Source: GCA-002840015 sp033765245
GTDB lineage: Bacteria > Pseudomonadota > Gammaproteobacteria > Xanthomonadales > Xanthomonadaceae
Reading direction: 5' to 3'
DNA length: 7,049 nt
Assembly: GCA_033765245.1 (NCBI GenBank)
Contig: JANRIF010000329.1
Span: 1-7,049 of the forward strand
In this document: positions 1-4,949 of the stretch, piece by piece
Numbering within the stretch: the stretch's first letter is position 1
How the letters are laid out: each line of letters begins with the position of its first letter
Program-made: the position numbers and the translations under genes
Notes under the pieces: generated by a model
What the model was told of the DNA's origin: nothing
What the model saw: the letters and a program-made list of their open reading frames with translations, nothing else
The model's database searches: none

Positions 1-132
1 GCCGACATCGCGGACTACATCGTCGGCTTCTACAACCACTCCCGCCTGCATTCAACGCTCGGCTACACCTCGCCGAACGCGTTTGAGCGGCAGGCCGCAA
101 AACCACCTATCCCGGTGTCCGAAATTGCTTGA
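1..132 (+). mobile_element. IS3-family transposase (OrfB, DDE integrase type), C-terminal end only
   Basis: The first 43 codons, read in frame from base 1 to a TGA at 130-132, give a tail containing FYNHSRLHSTLGYTSPNAFE (residues 10-29 of the visible part). This is the hallmark end of the integrase-core transposase of IS3-family insertion sequences, which cuts and joins the element's ends during transposition. The three catalytic acidic residues lie upstream, outside the window, so it cannot be told whether the enzyme is intact. The reading frame itself shows no damage and ends at a normal place for the family. The right terminal inverted repeat should lie within roughly the next hundred bases, but I cannot assign it without the left end. 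The gene points toward the convergent asparaginase-family gene. Confidence 0.9.
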
Positions 133-142
133 CCACCACACT

Positions 143-173
143 CCCTCCCTTTCGCTGCAAGCGAAGGGGAGGG
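143..173. repeat. GC-rich hairpin repeat behind the IS3 transposase
   Basis: Bases 143-155 and 161-173 pair as a 13-bp stem, with one G-T wobble, around the 5-base loop TGCAA. A G-rich run (GGGTTGGGGAGGGG) continues to about base 185. Short dispersed repeats of the form CCCTCCC...GGGAGGGTTGGGGAGGG are common between genes in Xanthomonadales and some Burkholderiales (known from memory, not checked here). It sits between two convergent genes, the transposase and the asparaginase-family gene, so it could also act as a transcription barrier. There is no T-tract on either side, so a classical intrinsic terminator is not supported. Confidence 0.55.
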
Positions 174-261
174 TTGGGGAGGGGTTCGCTTTGGCCTTTC
201 GCCCTGGCTTTTCCGAGTCCCCAGTCACGAGGCCAGTCCCTGCTTCAACGCGCCCCGTCCC

Positions 262-750
262 TCAACCAACCGACTCAAACCGATTCGCCGCCACGTTCTT
301 GCGCACCTTGGCCGGATCCCAGATGCGCCCGTTCATCGCGATGTACACGCCCGGCGCCAGGCTCTGTACCGCGCCCACCGCGCAGCCGATGTTGAACTCG
401 GCGTCGGAGCCGCGAAAACGCGCGGGGTTGAGCGCGCCGGTGAGCACGATGGTCTTGTCGGGAATGGCCGCAAGTACCTTGGCGGTTTCCACCATGGTGT
501 CGGTGCCGTGCGTCACCAGCACGTGCAGCGCCGACTGCGCGGCGATGGTGGCGCGCAGCAGTTCACGGTCGGCGGCATCGATGTGCAGGCTGTCCTTGCG
601 CAGGATCGGAATCACGCTGAAACGGAACGCCACCCCCAGTTCCTGCAGGATGCGCCCGATCTGCGGTTCGCCGACCTGGAAATCCGACTTGTCGTCGAAG
701 TAGATCTTGTCGATGGTGCCGCCGGTGGTGACGATGCACAATTCGTCCAT
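262..750 (-). CDS. Short asparaginase-family protein (single N-terminal-type domain)
   Basis: This 162-residue protein matches the N-terminal domain of L-asparaginase/glutaminase (PF00710), which hydrolyses asparagine to aspartate and ammonia. Visible motifs are TTGGTID (residues 8-14, with T12 as the expected nucleophile), THGTDTMVETAK (80-91, with T83-D84 matching the Thr-Asp pair) and VRKN (149-152, with K151 matching the catalytic lysine). The stretch GVYIAMNGRIWD (134-145) aligns with the same part of the classical enzymes. Full asparaginases have about 320-350 residues, with a second domain that closes the active site; this protein stops after the first. The frame is undamaged and starts with a conventional ATG behind a GGAG, so it is probably a natural short form and not a truncation. 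It is the last gene of the wrbA-DUF2069 operon, starting 39 bases after the DUF2069 stop. Its substrate is unproven, and no signal peptide is visible. Confidence 0.88.
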   Translation of the reverse strand: MDELCIVTTGGTIDKIYFDDKSDFQVGEPQIGRILQELGVAFRFSVIPILRKDSLHIDAADRELLRATIAAQSALHVLVTHGTDTMVETAKVLAAIPDKTIVLTGALNPARFRGSDAEFNIGCAVGAVQSLAPGVYIAMNGRIWDPAKVRKNVAANRFESVG

Positions 751-789
751 GTGCCGCTCCGTGAAAGTGAGTGCGTCGGGCCGAGCAGT

Positions 790-1194
790 TTAGCGCGCCC
801 GCGCGGCACGCTTGCTCGCGGACCGCGCCCGCGCGCCTTCGAGCGAGCTGCCGAATACCGCCAGCAGCGCCAGCGCAACCTCGATCCAGCCCAGCGCCCG
901 CCACTGCTCGGCGGCCCAGGCTTCCATCACCCCATGGCTGAAATAGAACAGCCCGGCGACGCCCGCCCAGAACGGCGCCGAAGGTCGCCGCCACAGCGCA
1001 GCCAGCACGCAGGGCAAGCCGGGCAGGGCGGCCAGCACCAGTACCAGCCACAGGATCGCGCCTGGCGCCGGTAGCCACCAGGCGTGCCACAGGCCGTGCA
1101 GCAGCCACAGCGCGAACACGCTGGCGACGGCGGCGCGCTTGAGCGGGCTCCAGCGCAGCGCATCGTTGGGCGCGCGGGTGCCGGCGTCCGACAT
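790..1194 (-). CDS. DUF2069 small integral membrane protein
   Basis: This is a 134-residue hydrophobic protein. It is recognised as DUF2069 by its Trp-rich first helix (residues about 22-40, with LWLLHGLWHAWWLP) and by FYFSHGVMEAW (83-93) in a later helix. Roughly four membrane spans are visible: 22-41, 45-67, 75-90 and 100-117. A basic cytosolic tail (ARARSASKRAARAR, 121-134) follows. Its function is unknown; it should sit in the inner membrane. The ATG at 1194-1192 overlaps the wrbA stop as TGATG, which fixes the start and implies translational coupling. DUF2069 genes next to wrbA are a known arrangement in gammaproteobacteria (from memory). The open frame continues upstream through wrbA, but there it is out of phase with the real wrbA frame, so no fusion is implied. 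Confidence 0.85.
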   Translation of the reverse strand: MSDAGTRAPNDALRWSPLKRAAVASVFALWLLHGLWHAWWLPAPGAILWLVLVLAALPGLPCVLAALWRRPSAPFWAGVAGLFYFSHGVMEAWAAEQWRALGWIEVALALLAVFGSSLEGARARSASKRAARAR

Positions 1195-1787
1195 CAGGCG
1201 CTCAACCGCTGCGCGATCTGCGCCACGCGCTTGCCCAGTGCGCGGGCGAGCTGGCGTTCGTCGTCGCTGGGCTCGGGCCGATCGTCGGCGCCGGCAACGT
1301 GACTCGCGCCATACGGGGTACCGCCACCGCGCGTGTTGGACAGCGCCGCTTCGGTGTAGGGGATGCCCACCAGCAGCATGCCGTGATGCAGCAGCGGCAA
1401 GGCCATGCTCAGCAGGGTCGACTCCTGGCCGCCGTGCATCGACGCGGTCGAAGTGAATACCGCTGCCGGCTTGCCGGCGAGGGTACCGGAGGCCCACTCG
1501 GCGCCGCTGTCGTCGAGGAAGTATTTCAGCGGTGCCGCCATGTTGCCGAAGCGGGTGGGGCTGCCCAGGATCAGGCCGGCGCACTGCGCCAGATCTTCGC
1601 GGCTCGCATACGGCGCGCCGTCCGCCGGCACCGGCGGCGCGGTTTGCCGGGTCACCGGCGCCACCGGCGGCACACTGCGCAATCGTGCCTGCATGCCCGG
1701 CACCTCCTCGACGCCGCGCGCGATGTGGCGCGCCAGTTGCGCCACGGAGCCGCCGCGGCTGTAGTACACGATCAGGATCTCGGACAT
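1194..1787 (-). CDS. wrbA: NAD(P)H:quinone oxidoreductase WrbA, flavodoxin-like
   Basis: The 197-residue length is nearly the same as E. coli WrbA. The product is an FMN-binding cytosolic enzyme that reduces quinones by two electrons using NAD(P)H and so avoids semiquinone radicals. The flavodoxin phosphate loop is visible as YYSRGGSVAQLA (residues 8-19). The FMN-contacting GSPTRFGNMAAPLKYFLD (75-92) is almost invariant in WrbA, and STASMHGGQE (113-122) supplies the family's conserved His-Gly-Gly. The long insertion between the second strand and GSPTRFGN is typical of WrbA compared with plain flavodoxins. It is the first gene of the minus-strand operon and diverges from the carbonic anhydrase gene. 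The start at 1787 is chosen because MSEILIVYYSRGG begins the Rossmann-like fold directly. The bases before it (GCCCACGCCGCC) carry no clear Shine-Dalgarno, so initiation may be weak or leader-dependent. Confidence 0.95.
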   Translation of the reverse strand: MSEILIVYYSRGGSVAQLARHIARGVEEVPGMQARLRSVPPVAPVTRQTAPPVPADGAPYASREDLAQCAGLILGSPTRFGNMAAPLKYFLDDSGAEWASGTLAGKPAAVFTSTASMHGGQESTLLSMALPLLHHGMLLVGIPYTEAALSNTRGGGTPYGASHVAGADDRPEPSDDERQLARALGKRVAQIAQRLSA

Positions 1788-1944
1788 GGCGGCGTGGGCT
1801 ACGGAGGGGCGTCAAGGGTATCCCAGCGCGCGGCGGTTTGCGCTTGCCGGCGAACGATCCGTGAGCGGCGATGCGGCGGGCTTGCGTTATCCTCGCCATC
1901 GCATGGGCATATTCGGTCCGCACGGTCCCATTCTGGAGCAAGGC
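1788..1944. promoter_or_regulatory. Divergent intergenic region between wrbA and the carbonic anhydrase gene
   Basis: These 157 bases separate two genes that point away from each other, so promoters for both must lie here or inside the genes. I see no convincing sigma70 pair. The best plus-strand -10-like string is TATCCT at 1888-1893, without a good -35 about 17 bases before it. No operator-like palindrome stands out. The region is GC-rich, and the carbonic anhydrase frame stays open through it; this is expected at such GC content and is not evidence of coding. Confidence 0.4.
1935..1938 (+). promoter_or_regulatory. Shine-Dalgarno GGAG that decides the carbonic anhydrase start
   Basis: GGAG at 1935-1938 lies 6 bases before the ATG at 1945. 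An in-frame ATG at 1903 would add 14 residues (starting MGIFGPHGP) but has no comparable site, and those residues do not resemble the family's start. The downstream ATG is therefore preferred. Confidence 0.65.
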
Positions 1945-2565
1945 ATGATCCCAGCCCACGATGCACTAGCACGTCTGCGTGAAGGCAACCGGCGCTTCGT
2001 CGCCGGGGCCAGCGAACGCGACTTGTATGCCATGCAGACGCGGCGCCGCGAGGTGGCGGCGGCGCAGGAGCCGTTCGCGATCATCCTTGGTTGCTCCGAT
2101 TCCCGCGTGCCGGCGGAGCTGGTGTTCGATCAGGGGCTGGGCGATCTGTTCGTGATCCGCGTCGCCGGCAACGTGGTGGCGCCCTCGCAGGTGGGCAGCG
2201 TGGAATTTGCCGCAGAGCGTTATCACACGCGACTGGTCGTGGTATTGGGGCACTCGATGTGCGGGGCGATTCTGGCGACATTGGAGGAACTGGCGCGTCC
2301 GACCGAGGAGCGTTCGCGCAATCTGCGCTCGATCGTCGGCCGCATCCGCCCGTCGGTGGAGGGCCTGCTGGATACCGACCTGAAGCTGCGCCCCGATGCA
2401 TTGGTACATCAGGCCGTGCGCGCCAATATCCGCGCCTCGGCCGATCACCTGCGGCATGGCTCCGAGGTGCTGGAGCGGCTGATCCAGAACGATGGCCTGT
2501 GCGTGGTGGGCGCCGAGTATTCGCTGGAGACCGGCGTCGTCGAGTTCTTCGACGGTGTACCGTAG
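1945..2565 (+). CDS. Beta-class carbonic anhydrase
   Basis: This 206-residue zinc enzyme interconverts CO2 and bicarbonate and is expected in the cytosol. The family signature GCSDSRVPAE (residues 49-58) holds the zinc ligand C50 and the Asp52-Arg54 dyad. The other two zinc ligands are H103 and C106 in VLGHSMCGA (100-108). VIRVAGNVVAP (70-80) is also typical. All residues needed for activity are present, and the length fits the 200-220 residues of bacterial enzymes. The protein begins directly with the amphipathic N-terminal helix (HDALARLREGNRRFV), supporting the ATG at 1945. No export signal is seen. It stands alone on the plus strand, divergent from wrbA, and is followed by a large inverted repeat, so it is probably a single-gene transcript. 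It is equivalent to Can/CynT-type enzymes; no cyanate lyase gene is in the window, so I assign neither symbol. Confidence 0.95.
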   Translation: MIPAHDALARLREGNRRFVAGASERDLYAMQTRRREVAAAQEPFAIILGCSDSRVPAELVFDQGLGDLFVIRVAGNVVAPSQVGSVEFAAERYHTRLVVVLGHSMCGAILATLEELARPTEERSRNLRSIVGRIRPSVEGLLDTDLKLRPDALVHQAVRANIRASADHLRHGSEVLERLIQNDGLCVVGAEYSLETGVVEFFDGVP

Positions 2566-2590
2566 GCGTCAGCTACGTGCCGCGTGGACC

Positions 2591-2689
2591 GGTGGTGACC
2601 TCGGGCTCGATCCGGGGAAACCCCAGCGCCGTTACATCTGCGGCGTGAACATGCTGGGGTTCCCCCGGATCGAGCCCGGGGTCACCACC
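2591..2689. repeat. 37-bp near-perfect inverted repeat, candidate paired REP element (REPIN)
   Basis: The arms 2591-2627 and 2653-2689 are reverse complements at 35 of 37 positions and flank a 25-base centre. Each arm contains its own small palindrome; in the right arm CCCCGG at 2663-2668 faces CCGGGG at 2676-2681 across 7 bases. The centre holds a further 5-bp stem (CGCCG 2627-2631 with CGGCG 2641-2645). Two inverted copies of a short hairpin, each bounded by a GTGG-like end, is the structure of REPINs, small non-autonomous elements moved by RAYT transposases (established knowledge; membership here is inferred). It lies between the carbonic anhydrase and YihY genes. As RNA it would form a very strong hairpin that could end or protect the carbonic anhydrase transcript, but no T-tract follows. 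Confidence 0.8.
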
Positions 2690-2763
2690 AGCCTACGAAT
2701 GACCAAGCGTCGCCAGGAACGCAGCACACTGGGTAGGGCGGATTCGGCAGGCGGGAGCGGGCG

Positions 2764-4038
2764 ATGAGAGCATTCGCGGGGTTGCGGCAGCGGCTGGTGG
2801 TTCGCCATGGCGAACGCGCCCGCTCGTTCGTGGAATTCCTGTGGCGCCGCTTCGTCGACGACCGCTGCTTCGAGACTGCCGGTGCGTTGAGCTACACCAC
2901 CGTGTTCGCGCTGGTGCCGCTGTCGGCGGTGGCGTTCGGGGTGATGTCGGCGTTTCCGGTGTTCCAGCAATGGACGCAGCGCCTCAGCGATTTCGTGTTC
3001 TCCAGTTTCGTCCCGGATGCCGCGCGCACGGTCGAAACCTATCTGCAGCAATTTACCGCCAGCGTTTCCCAGCTCACCGTCACCGGCATTCTGGCGCTGA
3101 TCGTGTCGGCGGTGCTGACCCTGTCGAGCATCGAGGCCACCTTCAACCGCATCTGGCGGGTCAAACAACAGCGGCCCAAACTCACCCGCTTTCTGGTGTA
3201 CTGGACCGTGCTCACGCTGGGTGCCTTGCTGGCGGGGGCGGCGCTGGCGCTGACTTCGTATCTCTACGCCATCTCCACCGTGACCGGTGCGCGCGCGCTG
3301 GCGATGGGCGAACGGCTGATCGGCTGGGCGCCGACGCTGGTGGAACTGCTCGCCTTCAGCGCCGCCTACCTGGTGATTCCCAACCGGCGGGTGCCATGGC
3401 GGCACGCGCTGGCGGGCGGCGTGCTTGCCACCGTGCTATTTGAACTGAGCAAGTACGGCTTCGGCCTGTATTTGCGCAACGTGCCCAGCTACGAGCAGAT
3501 TTACGGCGCGCTGGCGGCGATTCCGATCTTCCTGCTGTGGTTGTACCTGGGTTGGGTGGTGATTCTGCTGGGCGCGTCGTTCGCTGCCACCTTGTCGGCG
3601 TTCCGTTTTCAGCCGGCAGCGATGCGGTTGCCCGAGGGTGCCGAGTTCTTCGGTCTGCTGCGCCTGCTTGGACGTCTGCGCGAGGCGCAGCAGAGCGGCC
3701 TCGGGCTGCATATCGCGGAACTTCACGCGCTGGAGCCGGGTCTGAGCGACGACCAATTGCAGCGGATGCTGGCCGACCTGTTGCGGATTCGCGTGGTGTT
3801 GCGTTCCGAGGCGGGCCGCTGGTTGCTGTCGCGCGACTTGCGGCAGGTCACCCTGGGCGAATTGCACGAGGGTTGCCGGTTGCGCATCCCGGTGGAGGAC
3901 CTGCGCGTGCCGTTTCAGGACGATATCATTGGACAAGTGGCCGCGCGTGCGGTCGAATCGTTGCGTCAACCGCTGCGCGCGGGACTGTCGCGCGATCTCA
4001 GCAGCCTGTTTGCCGAAGTGGAGGAGCCCCGTTCATGA
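2764..4038 (+). CDS. yihY: YihY/BrkB-family inner membrane protein with cytosolic C-terminal extension
   Basis: This 424-residue protein belongs to the YihY/BrkB (Pfam Virul_fac_BrkB) family. Members were once annotated as ribonuclease BN, which is now considered wrong; their true function is unclear. Residues 1-285 carry the family core: a basic N-terminus, then about six membrane spans at roughly 37-66, 103-124, 143-167, 187-206, 215-236 and 247-280. Conserved pieces include GALSYTTVFALVPL (40-53), IEATFNRIWRV (123-133), LIPN-like LVIPNRRVPWRHAL (203-216) and PSYEQIYGALAAIPIFLLWLY (241-261). Residues 286-424 form a charged soluble tail absent from E. coli-length homologues (about 290 residues). 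Its middle (AELHALEPGLSDDQLQRMLADL, 318-339) and the RVVLRSEAGRWLLSRDL that follows read like a winged-helix unit (inferred). GGGAG at 2753-2757 precedes the ATG by 6 bases. The stop overlaps the thioredoxin start as ATGA. Confidence 0.92.
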   Translation: MRAFAGLRQRLVVRHGERARSFVEFLWRRFVDDRCFETAGALSYTTVFALVPLSAVAFGVMSAFPVFQQWTQRLSDFVFSSFVPDAARTVETYLQQFTASVSQLTVTGILALIVSAVLTLSSIEATFNRIWRVKQQRPKLTRFLVYWTVLTLGALLAGAALALTSYLYAISTVTGARALAMGERLIGWAPTLVELLAFSAAYLVIPNRRVPWRHALAGGVLATVLFELSKYGFGLYLRNVPSYEQIYGALAAIPIFLLWLYLGWVVILLGASFAATLSAFRFQPAAMRLPEGAEFFGLLRLLGRLREAQQSGLGLHIAELHALEPGLSDDQLQRMLADLLRIRVVLRSEAGRWLLSRDLRQVTLGELHEGCRLRIPVEDLRVPFQDDIIGQVAARAVESLRQPLRAGLSRDLSSLFAEVEEPRS

Positions 4039-4595
4039 TCGTTACCGCACCCATCTGGCGCATCTTCGCCATCGCTTTCTCGTTGCTGGCTTCGCCGGCG
4101 ATGGCCGCCGATGCGAGTGCACCGGTCGCCGAAGCGCCAGGCTTTCGCCCGACCCTGGCGGTGCAAACCTGGGATGGCAAGGCATTCCAACTCGCCGATC
4201 ATCGCGGGCAGTGGGTGGTGGTCAACTTCTGGGCCACTTGGTGCGCGCCGTGCCTGAAGGAGATGCCCGAGTTCTCCGCCTTCGACAGCGCCCGCGACGA
4301 CGTGCAGGTGGTCGGCCTGGCCTACGAGGAAATCGACGCCGACAGCATGCGTCAGTTCCTCGCCGGGCATCCGGTGAGCTACCCGATCTCGATCGTCGAC
4401 CTGATGCACCCGCCGGAAGATTTCGATCCCCCGCGCGGGCTGCCGCTGACCTATCTGGTGGCGCCGGATGGCCGTCTCGCCAAGCGCTTCATCGGGCCGA
4501 TCAGCTCCGACACGCTGGGCAAGACCATCGATGCCATTGCCACCAAGCTGGCTGCCGCCGAGGCGGCTGCGAAGGCGCCGGCGGCGACGAATTGA
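4035..4595 (+). CDS. Secreted TlpA/ResA-type thioredoxin-fold protein
   Basis: The product has 186 residues. An N-terminal signal peptide (hydrophobic 6-20, then SPAMA-AD) predicts cleavage after A24 and export to the periplasm. The mature part is a thioredoxin fold of the AhpC/TSA-Redoxin group: VVVNFWATWCAPCLKEMPEF (61-80) has the redox pair C70-C73 and the usual following Pro-x-hydrophobic context. GLPLTYLVAPDGR (135-147) supplies the cis-proline P137 next to the active site. Such proteins usually reduce or exchange disulfides in the cell envelope, for example during cytochrome c maturation; the actual partner here is unknown. The C-terminal tail (KLAAAEAAAKAPAATN) is a low-complexity Ala-rich linker with no domain. 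The ATG shares the ATGA overlap with the yihY stop and lies 8 bases after GAGGAG (4021-4026), so the two genes form a coupled operon. Confidence 0.93.
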   Translation: MIVTAPIWRIFAIAFSLLASPAMAADASAPVAEAPGFRPTLAVQTWDGKAFQLADHRGQWVVVNFWATWCAPCLKEMPEFSAFDSARDDVQVVGLAYEEIDADSMRQFLAGHPVSYPISIVDLMHPPEDFDPPRGLPLTYLVAPDGRLAKRFIGPISSDTLGKTIDAIATKLAAAEAAAKAPAATN

Positions 4596-4643
4596 CGATG
4601 GCGGGGAAGCGCGCGGCGTGCGTCGGACGTTGCCGCGCGGGGA

Positions 4644-4817
4644 GTGGCGTTCAACCACCCAGCGCATCCGGACGATGTGATGGCGATTCGACAGCAGCTC
4701 GAAGATCTGGCGTTCGATGACGTCTATGGCTGCACCTGGGGCCTGAACATCATCGGCAACGCCCGCGCCGCGGTCGATGCGTCGTTCGAGCGCTATCTGC
4801 GCGCCATTGGGCAGTGA
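4644..4817 (+). pseudogene. Orphan C-terminal coding remnant after the thioredoxin gene
   Basis: From about 4644 to a TGA at 4815-4817 the sequence reads as a normal protein C-terminus of 57 residues: HPAHPDDVMAIRQQLEDL, then LAFDDVYGCTWGLNIIGNAR and an AAVDASFERYLRAIGQ ending. Third positions are strongly GC and amino-acid use is balanced, unlike the shadow frames. There is no matching N-terminus: upstream in the same frame lie only the Arg/Ala-rich bases 4596-4643 and then the thioredoxin stop. GTG 4644 and ATG 4680 are possible starts but lack a properly spaced Shine-Dalgarno. The ending resembles the C-terminal helices of some MBL-fold metallo-hydrolases (recollection, low certainty). The best reading is the tail of a gene whose front was lost by deletion. 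An independent small protein of 45-57 residues is the alternative. Confidence 0.5.
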
Positions 4818-4847
4818 GGGGAAGGCGCGAACGCCGCAGCGCCGTGG

Positions 4848-4877
4848 TTACTGTCGAACGCGGCGATGCGGTAGAGT
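4848..4877 (+). promoter_or_regulatory. Weak candidate sigma70 promoter for the alpha/beta hydrolase gene
   Basis: TTACTG at 4848-4853 and TAGAGT at 4872-4877 are separated by 18 bases, an acceptable arrangement. They lie 73 bases before the hydrolase start, in the non-coding gap 4818-4949. Each hexamer keeps only part of the consensus, and chance occurrence is quite possible. Nothing else is recognised in this gap. Confidence 0.2.
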
Positions 4878-4949
4878 CGAACACGCGGCCGCGATGTCTC
4901 GCGCGTGCCGGCTCCGCGTTGCCCACCGCCGCCGACGGGATGCTCCATC

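Noticed and set aside
83..703. Plus-strand open frame of 206 codons opposite the asparaginase-family gene
   Set aside because: The product is Ser/Arg/Pro-rich without any domain, and it lies antisense to a gene with clear catalytic motifs; it is a GC-driven shadow.
790..1959. A 389-codon minus-strand frame suggesting a fusion of a long N-terminus to DUF2069
   Set aside because: Upstream of 1194 this frame is out of phase with the true wrbA frame and gives Arg/Ala-rich low-quality protein; the TGATG junction explains the real start.
1299..1982. Plus-strand open frame of 227 codons opposite wrbA
   Set aside because: Its His/Arg-rich composition has no family features, and wrbA on the other strand is unambiguous.
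2591..2689. The inverted repeat as a standard Rho-independent terminator of the carbonic anhydrase gene
   Set aside because: The arms are much longer than needed, the structure is nested, and no T-tract follows; a repeat element fits better, though it may still affect transcription.
2632..3405. Minus-strand open frame of 257 codons opposite yihY
   Set aside because: The product is Gln/His/Arg-rich, typical of an antisense shadow of a hydrophobic membrane-protein gene, and begins in the middle of the yihY coding region.
4598..4720. ATG at 4598 just after the thioredoxin stop as a small gene start
   Set aside because: This frame gives an Arg/Cys/Gly-rich peptide ending after about 40 residues; the neighbouring frame ending at 4817 has far better protein character.
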